DNA of 64,000 nucleotides from Acanthosoma haemorrhoidale (lineage: Eukaryota > Arthropoda > Insecta > Hemiptera > Acanthosomatidae), in contig OV884012.1 of NCBI GenBank assembly GCA_930367205.1, positions 57,743,239 through 57,807,238 of the forward strand, read 5' to 3'. Under the pieces are notes generated by a model. That model was given only the letters and a program-made list of their open reading frames with translations, had not been told where the DNA came from and did not search any database. The translations under genes were made by a program, and so were the position numbers. This document shows, one piece after another, positions 34,530 to 46,879 of the stretch; the stretch's first letter is position 1; each line of letters begins with the position of its first letter.

Positions 34530-35160
34530 TTATTATGCGCTTGAATTTCCGCTGGGAGCCTAAGTGTCAGCGACCACTGAGGACACATGTGAATAATGGG
34601 TGTTTTAAATTCGCAGTATCAGTCGAAACCGGAGAGGGTCCAATGCAGATTGGGCGTGGAATTTATGGGGTCACCAAGGAGAGAGGAGAGATGTAGGGAG
34701 TTGTAAAATCGACCAGATGGGCCGGGGAGTCGGCGAATGAAGATGATCGGGGCCTGTGACATAAATAAAGATGAGATAAAGGTGCGTGCCTTTAAGAGGC
34801 CCGGCTAAATGAAAATGGCCCATTGTGTAGGAGTAACGGTGTTGAGGTCAGGACTTGAGATATTGAAATGAGACAGACGTGGACTAGCTGCCGCCATAAG
34901 GGCCAAGGGCTGATTACCAGGCTACTAACAAGGAGGAGTCCTCAGCTCTCTATTATACTCGCTCTGTCCTATCTCTGACCATTCACTACCATCTCTTCTG
35001 CAGTTTCTGAGTCTGTCTGCTCTTCTTCCTTCATTAGTGCAGCTTCACCTTATTGTTCCTCTGGGATGGCTTCATCCCGTTTGGTAGCGTAGTTATTTAG
35101 CAAAGTTGGGAATACACGGGCTTGGAGCTTGCCCGTCTCACTTTGTCTGGCGGTGGCAAA
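34530..35160. promoter_or_regulatory. Candidate regulatory island (largest)
   Basis: About 630 bp of purine-rich, balanced sequence with no long frame on either strand. Words include GACATAAATAAAG, GATAAAGGTGCG and CTGATTACCAGG. No other copy in the window. It is one of the better candidates for conserved enhancer DNA on composition grounds. Confidence 0.35.
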
Positions 35161-36055
35161 AAAATAAATCACGTTCTAGCGTAAAACAGGTCCTAAAAAA
35201 AAAAGAAGTACGTGATAGGAATTCAATAAAACAAATATCAAGGTACGGTCAGGAAATATTATTTCTTTAGGATAGTATGGTTGTTGAGTGGCTGTCTATA
35301 TTTATTGATTTCAAATTTTTGAAGAATAATAATGCCAACATAAATAAATGATATTATACACCGTAGCTATAAAATAAAATAAAATATAAGCTCATCCAAA
35401 AGTTATAAGGAGACTTCACCTTGAATTCCTGAATGATTTCTTATTTTTACTGTGATTTATTATATTTACTTATCTTATTACGTTTTTTATTAAAAGTCTA
35501 ATTTTAATTAGAGAAGGGGTAATATTTCTTCCTATGTTTGATAACCTCCCCTAAGTTTTTCATTTGGAATTACTCAAGTAAATTATTTAGGTACCTCAGA
35601 GTTTTAAAATGTGGTTTGTTAACAACAATGTGACTTTTTCAAGCAATATTGAATTACTGTCTTAAAATTTCAACTTAATTCTGCAATAAAGCTGCCATTG
35701 GAGAGTATTTAACAATCGCTTCATAAAAATTAGCAATATAGTACCGTTCGAATACTATTTTTTATTATTTCATTAAGTATCATATTGTATTATGTTATTT
35801 TTCTTCTAAATTTGCATATTTATACATTGTGTTCTAAATTTTTAGTTCTGGTTATGCATGTTAGTCGAACCGTCGATTGAAGATGGTATATAAATGAAAA
35901 GATATGTTTGAAGAGACTCCAAGCATTTTTCTATCACGAATAAATGACAACATGTTAGTGCCCCTACTGCTCCGAAGAATAATGTTATTCCTTCGTTTTC
36001 CCGCACATTTATCATTCTACAGATTCGTATCTTACGTAAAACTATAGCTTGCACT
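35161..36055. other. AT-rich intergenic DNA
   Basis: No feature recognised. Confidence 0.5.
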
Positions 36056-36059
36056 GGAT

Positions 36060-36250
36060 GAGATATTACGTTAAACCCAGGTGGGATATCGTTACCGGCA
36101 TCCGTGGTGCTGTTTGTTGTACGTTACTCTGGCTACGACCTGCGTCAAGTCAAGTGTAGAGACACATGTCGCACAACGGGCACCTGAACGCAGGCATCCG
36201 GGATACTGGTGGAGGCAAGGTGTTCCAAACATGCCCTAATCAACCTGGTG
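36060..36250. promoter_or_regulatory. Candidate regulatory island
   Basis: Short balanced patch with CAGGTG (36078-36083) and CACCTG (36181-36186), about 100 bp apart. No coding frame. Confidence 0.3.
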
Positions 36251-36439
36251 AATTAGTTATTCTGTTCCTGCAGAAACACTAATTCTTATAAACTACCCTC
36301 CAAAATGTACCTTAAAAAAAAAAAAGTACATAATCAATTAATTAATTATCAATACACCAGTATTATAATCAGTGCCAATAACTATAAGTGACTTGTTTCT
36401 TTGGAGAAAAAAGGCTCTTTAGCCAAAACCATTTCACTT

Positions 36440-37370
36440 GACACATACCATGTCACACAGAGCTCATAAGATAAAAATTGTTGGTTTGAAGGAGTTTAAG
36501 AGGCATCTCCGCTTTATGCTTTACTCTAAGTATACGGTGATGAGATGGGATAATAGAGCAGTAGCATGCGGATTAGGATGGTCAGGTAAGCGGGAATCAA
36601 AGTTCTGATAGCGGTTTAAGGTAAATGGGATATTGAGGTCAGCGTAAAGGGTATGGTTTTTTCATAGAAGGGAGCATTGGATTTCTTGCGGAGAATTCTA
36701 AAACGCAGGGATCCGAAGAATTTAAAGGGTTTGGCACTACACCAGATTTCAATTCCGTAGGATCAGGTAGGTTGGAATATAGTTGTGTAAAACAGTATAT
36801 TTTATTATTATTATTATTTTTGAATGATTGTCCATGAGGTGAAGAAGTAGTTAGTTTCCCATAGACCCCTATTGTCTGTTAGTTTCTTGTCGTTTGGGCC
36901 TAATGTGGGAGTCCCAAGTGGGACGATTGTCTAGTCTAAGATACGTGGTCTGGGATTTAACAGGAACAGTTTGATTAAACAGCAATACTGGAGGATAGGA
37001 CTAGCGATAGGGGGGGGGGGGCTGAAAGGGACACGTGAGAGTACTTGCTACCATTTATTTTAATTTTCATTTGGAAAGTCATCTAGGGCTATCAGGGCGT
37101 TCCTGAAAACCTTGGGAAGCGAGGACGGGGTCACAATTGAAAAAAAAAATGACTATGTCGTCAATGAATTCATAGAGGGACGTTAAAGGATGAGTAGACA
37201 TGTCAAACTGCAAGGAACTAGAAGCAAGAAAGGCAAGGAAGCCGTAAGAAGCAGGATAGGACTGAGAACACCGCCCTGGGGAACATTGGCGAGTCGGAGA
37301 AATGAGGTAGATGTGAAGTGGCATAGGATACTATAAAATATCTTACAGCTAAGTATGTTAAAATGATGAA
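36440..37370 (-). mobile_element. Degenerate Jockey-like LINE ORF2 remnant
   Basis: On the minus strand, an RT signature is readable in separate frames: ANVPQGGVLSPIL near 37240-37285, YEFIDDIVIF (active site) near 37145-37175, and a C-terminal stretch ADLNIPFTLN with HPNPHAT near 36590-36640. The last matches the ending of Jockey ORF2 and resembles the J1 C-terminus at 61.2 kb. Many indels split the frames. A 12-base G run at 37010-37021 lies within it. No 3' end or target-site duplication is clear. It is older than the J1 and J2 copies. Confidence 0.8.
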
Positions 37371-37379
37371 GTAGTTGGT

Positions 37380-37845
37380 GGAAGGAAGATTGTATTTGAG
37401 TCTGGTGCCGTACTTTGTATGCGCTCTGTGGTTAAACTGTTTCTATGCCTGAAAAAAGAGAATTTACCTTCATCGAGGAAAGCCTTTCTATCCATCTGTC
37501 TGTGTGTATGCATGTATATCATATGATAGTGATCACAAATGAATTCAATCAACCTGAAATTAATAAATTATACTCAACGGTAAATTGAAACATTTTTATT
37601 AGTTATTAATTAAAAGACAATAACCAATCGTTATGTGACAGAGAAACTAGCACTTATCATATGAGCATCATATGAATTTGATTGATCACGGTTATACTTT
37701 AAATTGTACACATAGATTTACTCATCATGGACACGAACCACGTACCCAGGACACTTTAAAATCCCAATCACAATGGATTCTTCAACTGAGAACAGATGAA
37801 TATGGATGAGAGCTACGAGATTTATGTTATGAGATAGGCCGATCG
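37380..37845. other. Intergenic DNA
   Basis: Nothing recognised. Confidence 0.4.
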
Positions 37846-37849
37846 TCTG

Positions 37850-38110
37850 AAATATTTCGAACGGATCTGTTAAGTGATTGTTAATTAATAGGCTCCATTG
37901 TCGGAGGCGGCTCTGTGCCTGGTATTTGAATCACGTCCGTGTTATTACGTCGTGAAGAATTGATGGCCCGACACCGCCAAGGTGCCAATTTGGTCGCTGT
38001 GCGAACTTTCACGGGTCACATAATAAATTACGCAGTGCAGAGACGAATAACTTCACCGCTCCTGAGGAGCACTTAAGGCGGAAACGCTCCTATTAACTTA
38101 AATCAAAGTT
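37850..38110. promoter_or_regulatory. Candidate regulatory island
   Basis: Balanced composition with homeodomain-like words (GTTAATTAATAGG) and CCAAGGTGCCAA. No repeat match and no frame. Confidence 0.35.
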
Positions 38111-38514
38111 TATATGGCAATAATTGATCAATTTCTGAAATTGCACCTCTTTGATCTATTACTCTATCGAGGCCGGTAGTGCGGTAGGTAAACTAACCTA
38201 AGTACTTCCCACACATTAGAGTATATTTCAAGAGCGTTGCTGATATCGATCGTACATCAATGTTGGACATGTACACTTGTAGCCATTAGCATTTCGATTC
38301 ACAATGATAATTTATATTAATACCAGATGTGCTGAGTCTACATTGCTTCGAAGCATTCGGGATTTGATAAAATATATAACCGTTAATGTTTGTCATTGAA
38401 TTTTTTCATGGGCAATTATTCTCACATGTTTTGGCAATTAACATATATATATTAATTACAATACTCTAATCACTCCCTACACAATTTAACTATATTACAA
38501 CAACTACCAAATAT
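38111..38514. other. AT-rich intergenic DNA
   Basis: Nothing recognised. Confidence 0.45.
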
Positions 38515-38666
38515 TGGGGGATATGGGAGGTCTCTGGGCTGTTTAAATACTGTAATAGTGTAAATACTGAATGAATAAGCGAGTCAATGAAAATTGTAAA
38601 TATGATATAAATGAGAACATTTATCACAATCATTTATTTCCCAAAAAGTCAAATTTTTATTTTACC
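38515..38666 (+). mobile_element. J1 Jockey 3' tail, copy 7 (diverged)
   Basis: Recognisable by GAGGTCTCTGGGCTGTTT, AATGAATAAGCGAGTCAATGA and ATAAATGAGAACATTTATC in the J1 order. The hairpin and AATAAAG end are eroded, and an A14 run follows. It is the most diverged J1 copy here. Confidence 0.75.
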
Positions 38667-38680
38667 AAAAAAAAAAAAAA

Positions 38681-39085
38681 TATTTGTTAGTGACCATATT
38701 TGGTATACTGACTGGAAATCTATAGTAGGAAAGCTTAACGGAGACAATAAAAAACCATAAGATCACAGTAGATGCATTGAAAAAAATCATCTGAATTACA
38801 TCTGCAAATGAACACTAGTCTACAAGCTAGATTAGCATTAGTATATAATAGAAACATTGGAGAATGCTATTATTATTAGTAATTTAAGTACGTAACATCG
38901 TTAAACTGTCATTGAAAAAAGTGTTATACTAAAACTGATAATTGAAGGCAACACTGGTCAAAGGCCCTTCGAACTGTAGCAATTAGCTGAAATATATCAA
39001 ATTTTAAGTCTCTTTAGGGCACTATTAAATAGTATGGGTTTTTATAAAAAGATACGAAATTCTAAAAATGTACAGTATGTGTTCA
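38681..39085. other. AT-rich intergenic DNA
   Basis: Nothing recognised. Confidence 0.45.
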
Positions 39086-39089
39086 TACT

Positions 39090-39480
39090 GATATGACCTG
39101 CGCGGTGTTAACACGTAAATTCTTCCCGCATTTCGGATATTAACTAGTATACTCGGTAATAAAATTGAAGGAATAGTAATGCTGGACAACTTCTTATCGC
39201 GCTGTGCATAAAATCTGTACGTGAAGTGAGATATCAACGCTGAGCCATCTTCGCGGACCAGGAGGGCTGCACAAGGCGGACCGCCTGTCGGAAGGGCACA
39301 AAGCAACTATGCGGTAATGTAATACCGGGAGATATAAGAAGGTGTGTAACTAGACACCTGCTGGGAATCGCGAAAATGAGCGATGACCAAATAGGGTTGG
39401 CGGGGTCACAGTCTCGCGCACGGTCGTGCCGTGGTCAATGCACCCCCGGTACCAGCAATGTACCTACACCCAGCACACTG
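39090..39480. promoter_or_regulatory. Candidate regulatory island with T-box-like inverted site
   Basis: Balanced composition. At 39340-39359, AGGTGTGT and ACACCT face each other in the inverted arrangement typical of paired T-box half-sites, and the right arm also forms a CACCTG E-box. Other words include CGGTAATGTAATACCGG. No coding frame is convincing. Confidence 0.35.
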
Positions 39481-40770
39481 GGGCCAAATCCAAAAATCTT
39501 AGACGTTAGAGCCAAAAACCGTTTTTCCCCTTTTAAGCAGAATTCAGAATATATTTGAAAAACAGTTAAAGTTTTTCTAGCATTTTTTAGCATAATTTAC
39601 GTCATTTCTATTGCATCTTTATGGCTTTTATCACTGAAATTACAATAGGTTAAATCCTATGTCTTTTCCCCATAGTTCCACAATGCTACTCCATCCCTTA
39701 GTATTAATTTTAACATTCTTCTGGAACTCCATTTCCCATGTTTCTTCATTGAATATTTTCAAAACTAGAATATTTAAGTGTTCGCTAACACAAACTAATG
39801 AGTAGTTTTAAAAAACGTTAGCTAATAGTCTAGTGACTTTGATTACATTATGGTTATTACATTTTATATATGTGTGTGTGTCTGTGATACCCATTTTTGA
39901 ACCAGTGTGTGAATGTTTTTGAGGAGATTTTTTATTTTTCAATCAAGTTCTTGTATAAATTTCTTTATATTGTTTTTGTTTACCATTTTTTTTTAGTTAT
40001 TTGTTCGTGTTGTTTTTGTGTAGTTAGTTAATTCAAAAATAATATGTGTCTTTTAATACATTTTTTATTATATATATATTTAAGTTCTCTCTCATGGTCA
40101 ATTTTAGCGGCAAGTTTTTAGTTTGGTGTTTTCAATGTGTCCTTAAACTTTAGGAAAAGTCAAGCCAAGAGTGAACCATTACACGATATTCTGATAAACC
40201 TAGTATTTGTTGTCACGAACATTACTGACTATTAATTAATCGGGACATCGATATCTTTAATTTCACTATTCCAAGTTTTGAACAATATTATGTTGTTGTT
40301 TTTTTAATTGCGAGTAATTAATTAAATAATTAACCAATTACTCATTTTATTATATGACAGTTACTCATGTTATTAGCTTTTATATGTTTCTCATATAAAA
40401 TGAGGCAACCAGATAGAATTTCATGTATTGAATAGATGATGATTTCGGAAGACCAGGATTTATGGTTTAGGGCTTCTAATTTTGAAAGTAAACAAATAAA
40501 TCCTAAAACTAAAACCCTATATCAAAGTTTTGTGGAATATAACTTCGTATTCATTTTTGTATTAGAGCACGTGAACAATAAAGGCCGTTGAGTACTGCTT
40601 ATAGATGACCATTTTGTTGTTTTTTTATTTTAATTATTTAATTTTTATTAATATTTCAAAGGGCTTCAAATAAGAAAAAACCCAATACGCGTATGTTAAG
40701 AAACCCGCCCTCTCCAGACCTCCTGGAAAAAGAAGCCTTATTTAAATAGGTTAAAAAATAAACTATGGTT
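39481..40770. other. AT-rich intergenic DNA
   Basis: Short GT and TA runs occur near 39870 and 40070. No gene recognised. Confidence 0.5.
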
Positions 40771-41153
40771 TTAGGTGAGGTATATATCCCACATAACCTA
40801 TTGAGTAGCCATAGGATTGATTTGTAGAGCTTTTTTAAGTAGGATTTTATAATTTGATGACAACTTGTTGAAAATTTTAATACTTTTTGACGGTTTTAAT
40901 AGTTACTTGATAGTTTTTGATTTTAATTATTTATTACATACTTTTGTATTTTTTAAGTTTATGAATTTTTAATTGTAGTAGAATGGAAGGACAAATTTCA
41001 AAATAAGTAACCATTGTTACGTATAAAAATAGTAATTAGTATAAATAAAAGTTTTTAATTGTACTGTAGAAATAACTGAAGTTAGCAGTATAGAGCTGCC
41101 GAAAGCACTATTACATTAAAGAAGAAGTTATAAGTTGTGTGGAAAGACAATAG
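40771..41153 (+). repeat. Unclassified repeat family A, copy A3 (uninterrupted)
   Basis: The only family A copy here with no nested insertion, so it shows the natural length of about 383 bp. It starts TTAGGTGAGGTATATATCCC and ends GTGTGGAAAGACAATAG. It has no open frame, no terminal inverted repeat and no poly(A). Confidence 0.75.
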
Positions 41154-41339
41154 AACTGTTCTATAAAAAAAGTAGCGATCAAACATTTCCGTACATAAAC
41201 GAATATTGGAAACATACAATGAACAATGTCCACGAGGACCTCACATACCTACAATTTTCACAGCACAGCAAACTGGCAGCGTAGCACGAGTAAGAGTTAG
41301 TTAGAATATAATTTAATGATGATGATGGGAGTTAGGGGG

Positions 41340-41480
41340 TTGGAAGAGCGCGATAAACAAACAGCTATTGAAGTTGTGCCGTCCCCGGCTCGGCGTGACG
41401 GACTACACGACCCGCTTAACTCCTGTTGCTCTCAGGGAGTCTGCCCATAGTCGAGCTCTCATTAATATAAACAGCATAAC
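41340..41480. promoter_or_regulatory. Small candidate regulatory island
   Basis: Short balanced patch about 250 bp from the tRNA gene. No frame or repeat match. Confidence 0.2.
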
Positions 41481-41723
41481 ATATCTTGGGAAATTACGTT
41501 TCATTGCCGTATTTCAGCATTTGGAGAATTCCTCACCAAGTAAGTACAATCGCCATGAAAACTGTACACCTGGTTATTGGATAATTAGTTATATAACTTA
41601 TGAGCCTGTGGTGTGGTGTTTCCCATCTACCTACCAACCAATGATAGGCTACTAACAAAAAACAAAAGGTGAATGCTGAGTGTCAAGGATACAATAACAA
41701 AACCTGTATGCATACATAAACCC

Positions 41724-41730
41724 AAAAAAA
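41724..41730 (-). terminator. Pol III terminator (T7)
   Basis: Seven consecutive T on the minus strand, four bases after the discriminator base of the tRNA-Thr gene, the normal Pol III stop signal. Confidence 0.9.
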
Positions 41731-41734
41731 GTCC

Positions 41735-41808
41735 AGGCACCGACGAGACTCGAACTCGTGATCTCCTGTTTACTAGACAGGCGCTTTAACCATCTAAGCC
41801 ACGGCGCC
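41735..41808 (-). tRNA. tRNA-Thr (AGU)
   Basis: On the minus strand this 74-base sequence folds as a tRNA. The acceptor stem is GGCGCCG with CGGTGCC (one G-U pair). The D arm is present. The anticodon stem CCTGT/ACAGG has loop CTAGTAA, giving anticodon AGU, and the T arm is ACGAG/CTCGT with TTCGAGT. The A34 would be modified to inosine and decode ACU/ACC/ACA. Box A (TGGCTTAGATGG) and box B (GTTCGAGTC) are recognisable Pol III promoters. The stems are intact, so it is probably a functional nuclear gene. CCA is not encoded, as expected. Confidence 0.95.
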
Positions 41809-41999
41809 GACAGACATCGTTGGTTCCATAGACTAGTTGGCTTACCATTATTTTTTAAACGGTGAGTTGTGGTGGGCCATTAGCAATTAATAACAAGTGA
41901 TTATATACTTGACTTTGGTTTTGAACTATTCTTAATATCATTTTTTTCAAAATATTGACAGTTAATATTTTATATCACAAAAGTCCGGTTTCAATCAAT
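41809..41999. other. AT-rich spacer
   Basis: Nothing recognised. Confidence 0.4.
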
Positions 42000-42105
42000 T
42001 TTATTAAGATACAATTACAATCTGCCTATTATTAGGCAATGAGTAATTGAGATAAATGTTAGCATTCATACCATATTTACAATTCATCATTCACTCGCTC
42101 ATTCT
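42000..42105 (-). mobile_element. J1 Jockey 3' tail, copy 8
   Basis: Minus-strand J1 3' UTR with hairpin TTGCCT/AGGCAG (loop AATAAT) and the GCATTCATACC...TTCACTCGCTCATTC block. It is 5'-truncated in the same place as several other copies. It lies 190 bp from copy 9 in the same orientation. Confidence 0.85.
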
Positions 42106-42295
42106 CCAATTCGAGAATCGGTCCTTTTTCAAGCCTTAACGTATTCTTTTTTGTTTACATTCATACCATAATTTTCTTGGTTATGGTCTTACAACACAAT
42201 TTTTTAATTATTTTAACTCTTATTGCCATTTTACATTGCTTGGAAATAAAGTTATTAAAGGTAATTGGAGTTTTAATATTATTATTTTTTTTTTT

Positions 42296-42680
42296 AAACA
42301 ACTTTACTATGATAAAATTACAATCTGCCTTAATACTTAATAGGCAATAAGTAATTGAGATAAATGTTCTCATTCATACCATATTTACAATTCATCATTC
42401 ACTCGCACATTCATACAATTTTTACAAACAGCCCAGAGGCCCCCCAAGTCCACAAGGTTGTCACCTCTCTCGCATGCGAAGGAGGAAGCGGAGTCTTGGG
42501 GAGTCCCCCACGCTCCTACGTCAGCCACGTCACTGGATAAGAGCCAGCGGAGGCTGACCGAGAGCGAGAGCCACAGACGCTCAGGACATGATTAGAGAAA
42601 CTGGCCATTGCCAGAACTCCCACTATCACTTAGTTATAGCAGGTCACGAGGCCACTGCCGTTTTAATCTCCGAAGAAGAT
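42296..42680 (-). mobile_element. J1 Jockey 3' end, copy 9
   Basis: 385 bp on the minus strand: the end of ORF2 (RRLKRQWPRDLL then stop), the CTGGCAATGGCCAG block, and the complete 3' UTR ending CATAGTAAAGTTGTTT. The hairpin stem is intact with a longer loop. It closely matches copy 10 at 60.8 kb. No clear target-site duplication was found. Confidence 0.88.
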
Positions 42681-42689
42681 TATAGGGGT

Positions 42690-44285
42690 ATCACAAAAGT
42701 ATTAAAATAAAAAGCCCACACTGGATGTTGAAAACAGATTTTATTTTCTCGGGTTTGACCTTAATCTGATTGAATATTGATTAATTACAGCTCTACCATG
42801 TATTATGTCAGTAAGTCTGTTTAATAATTGGCATTATTAATGATACTAACATTTTAAATACAACTTACAAAATACAATATAAACAAAATAAAACAAATGC
42901 ACAGATATAGTATAATAGGTGATATTGATAGTAAAAAGTAAATATAGATAAGTCGTATGAGCAGAAACTAAATGCATACACCTTAAAAATGAAACAATAA
43001 ACGAAAATATTTGAAGGCCTCGAAGAGATTTAAACACATAATCGGTTAATTATTAAATCTGATGGGAAAAGTTGAAGTATGTGTTTCTGTCTGTCTGTAC
43101 GTTCTATGGCGCCGGTAAAAATAAACATATCGTTTAAGATATCAATTCATGCTAAACAAAACCATTAAACGTAAAGACATGCTTGACTCGTTACTTTTGC
43201 TTTTAAAAAGGAAGAACAAAAAATCAAAGAAACAACGTCGAGATAAATAGGTAAGTTTCGAGGTAAATCATATAAATCCCTTATATATTATAATATCTTA
43301 GTGCTAAAAATAGTTTTCCAAATGAAGTGAAGTAATTTTTGTTAAAAACAAAACAAAAAAACTGTTTTTTGGTGGGGAAACAAATAAACTACTCGGCAAG
43401 CACCATCTCTCAATATTTTACCTTATGTATTATATTTACGCAAATTTCAAATAATGAACGTTAGTTCGTATTGACTTACAAAATTTCTGACGTACCAATT
43501 GCAAAATACATACACTATATGTTGTATTGTAGTTAGCAATGGAAATAATACAGTTGCTCTGTAGCGTCAATAGAAGTTGAATTTAAAACTGAAGAAATCT
43601 TTCTCTTAAATGAGAAAATACTGTACTATTATTAAAATCATGATAAATAACGTAAGTTAATGTTTCCAGAAATGACTACATCTGAAGTAACTGGGTTTCA
43701 GTGACCCACCAATAATATTTGAGGGTGACCGGAATAATAAGTGTATGATAATCAAATCAGTGATGACAGTAATAGTTCGAAGATCGGCAGTGATTTGGTA
43801 AATGCAGTATTGATACGAATATTGGCAATCAAGATTGAGACCACACTCTAAATATTTTTAATCTAGTTCATTTAAAATAATTGACGTTTACATTAGAGAC
43901 TAATTACCTGGACAGATGGTACACGATATATGATTGCAAATATTTAATTAACTATAAGAAAAATATTTATAAAAGAGGTGTTAGTATGTGAGTGAATTTT
44001 CTCAAGAATTGGATGGATATTAAGAATTTTTATTGATTAAAGTAAAATTTGGATATGCTTTTTAACTAGATAGAAATTAGTACAGTACTTGTCTACATTA
44101 TTGCTCTGAAGACTAAATTGGAATTTATTGTTAGCGATGTTATTTTAAGTCATGGCCACAATCGACATTAGGCAATTAATCGAATTTTAACAGCTACTCA
44201 TCGAATTTCTTCAAAAGCCCAAAACGGCTGGAGATTTTTCCGATAAAGTATACCAAAAAAGATGATTGTACATGGGCATTTTTTA
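42690..44285. other. AT-rich intergenic DNA
   Basis: No gene or repeat recognised. Confidence 0.5.
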
Positions 44286-44289
44286 CAAG

Positions 44290-44500
44290 AAGGAACTTGT
44301 GCAAAGATTTACCACGGCTCAAAAGGCCTCCCAAGATGAAGGTTGGTATGATTAATAGGAGGGCAGGAATTGATAGGGAGTTATACATAAATCGCGCGTA
44401 TGTCGACATTAGTGACAGCGGGGTCTTGCTTTGTCGGCGACCACCCTGCAACGGCCGGCCAGCTTCAATCTATTTAACCACTGCTAAATTCCATGGCTTA
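44290..44500. promoter_or_regulatory. Candidate regulatory island
   Basis: Balanced composition, open for short stretches on both strands, with AGTGACAGCGG (TALE/Meis-like TGACAG) and TATGATTAATAGG. No repeat match. Confidence 0.3.
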
Positions 44501-44519
44501 TGTACGTGCATACCTTAAA

Positions 44520-46620
44520 TGCTAATAGTATTTTCTAATGTTAATTTTATGCTATAAATTATAATATAGTTTTCCTCTTTATAATTTCTCCCTTAGAAAA
44601 CCATAACATTTCAAGATACTAACATAAAACGAAACTCAGGATAGTAAATTCGCAATCTGAGAAATCCAATATTTATCATGTTATAAATTTATTATAACAA
44701 ATATCCTAAATATTATATGAGAAGATCCCCGTATTTTATGATGATAAATCTTTTACCTCATAAAGAAGGAGTTTGTAAATTGAATGATTGTATTTTGGGG
44801 GATGAGACCTCACCGCAATAGTCGCGATAAACTGTATTAATTGGTTAAGTAACATATAATTTACCCTATTTTATTTCAAACAATCTAATTAGAACACTTG
44901 GGAGCACTAGCGAAACATGAGCTCTGTTAATGTCCACAGAAAGCGCTTATAAATAAGTGTGTTAATAAGTAAGCTTATTGTAAAATAAAGAAAGTGAAAA
45001 ACATAAAGTTTCTTGTATATTTTGATTTCTTATTCATAGAGTTTGTAATGTCCAAAATACAATCGAGTGTACCATCCAAGCTATCAGAGGTGTGCGTGTG
45101 CAAGAGAACATCAATCAGTATTTTTCAATCATTGCTTTCTGTGCTCTGTATTGACCCCAATTTTTTTAATTTGAGCTTACCTTGTATGAATAATAATATT
45201 TTATGCTAAAAAATGGTCATGTTTTTATGATTTTTTTTTTTTTTAATTTAATTGGATACCCTTCCCTGTCATTCCAATTAAGCAATCTATTAGACATAAC
45301 CTCTTCGTATTATACCGCACAATTTTTTTTTTTGTCTAATCCAAAATAATAATTTTAATATTGGTTTACCACATGCACACAAAATATGCAAGCTAAATAT
45401 CACAACATCTAATTAATGCATTTCAATAGATAAACTAACAAAGGTTTTAATTATGTTTTAGACGAAAAGTTCTTATTAATAAATGTTGCAACATCCTTAA
45501 CAACAATGAACACTATACGGTATTGGTACCCTCCAAAGACAATATCGTACACTTTCACCTAGCCTAGGGGTCGTTGAAATATTTAAATAGGACTCGAGCA
45601 TACGCAGTTTAAGAGCGTAAGGTCTTGTGTCAACACGGGCAGAGGTCATTGTTTATAGTCTACGATAAAATAGTGATGGAATCTTTAAGCCACCAACCTA
45701 TATGAATCGGCAGTGAATGTTACCCTGAGCAGAATAACCCACGGAGGTCGTTATCGTATAACATTATCACTCTCACAGTTCTGAACTTTCTATGGCAGGC
45801 TCTCTTAGTGAAATTCAAAAGGGAAGTTAAAGGTCCTTTTTCTGGGATTCACTTTGTCAACCAATTAGTTAAGAAAAAACCAACCAAACTTGGTACTTAA
45901 AACGAAATATACATTAAGATGTTCCGTATTTTTGATTTTCCATAATCTACCACCTGATATTTTTTATTTAAATGACGTTACCTCCCTTTTGGACAACGGG
46001 AGTTGAGGAGGGAAAGGTTAGCGCACGCTTAGTCTTGAGTGAAAGACGTACATACATAGTGATCGATTATTATTATAAGTTATTAAAGAACAGTTCTACT
46101 ACGAAATAAAGGAAATTTCCACTGTTAATATAGTGTAGGGGGCCGCTTCTAGAAATAACCCTGTAGCTGAAGAATCATTGGACATACCGATTACCAGAAT
46201 AGAAAAAAATAGGAAAGGAGGTATGTTACAATATATATAACGTATAATGCCTAATTTCCAATAACTTTGGTAATCTTGGCTTTTTTCCGGGTTTCCTTAT
46301 AATTTTCCTGAAAGGGATGTATCTACCCCTAAATAGGGATCAATAGGCCTTATTAGGGAAAATGAACAGGACCATAAATAACGACTTATCAAATCCTGAT
46401 GTAAAATAATAAACTTGCACTGTTTAAACTACGTTTAAAACTGGGACTGGCTTTAAAATTTAAACCACTATTATTTGTGTATTTAATTTTGATTACTATT
46501 ATTTTCCCTCTTATTTTAATAGAATTGTGTATTATACTTTTTTTTCTCTTATTTTGTATTTAAACAAATTAGTGCAATAATATTTATTAATCTATTTATT
46601 TTTTTTTTCCCCTTCTCTCT
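44520..46620. other. AT-rich intergenic DNA
   Basis: A mildly balanced patch lies near 45580-45860. No gene recognised. Confidence 0.45.
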
Positions 46621-46633
46621 AGCGATGTTTAGT

Positions 46634-46653
46634 AGTCCAAACATGTTTGGACT
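46634..46653. other. 20-bp perfect palindrome
   Basis: AGTCCAAACATGTTTGGACT equals its own reverse complement, with central CATG. It could form a cruciform or bind a dimeric factor. No inverted-repeat element boundaries were seen around it. Confidence 0.8.
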
Positions 46654-46879
46654 GTTTGGATGTTTTTGTTGGCCAGTATTTATTGATTTGTGCGATCGCA
46701 TTATTCATTCATAGTGGACGTGGTACCAGAAAGAAGCTGTTTTGCTATTATATCCTATAAGGTCAAATCGCATTGGTTTTCCCTTAATTAAAACTGAAAA
46801 TATTACCAGAAAAAAATTACCTCAGAGCCATCTTCATGAGGTATGGGGGCATTGACTTTATTGACTTACTGATTGACTT

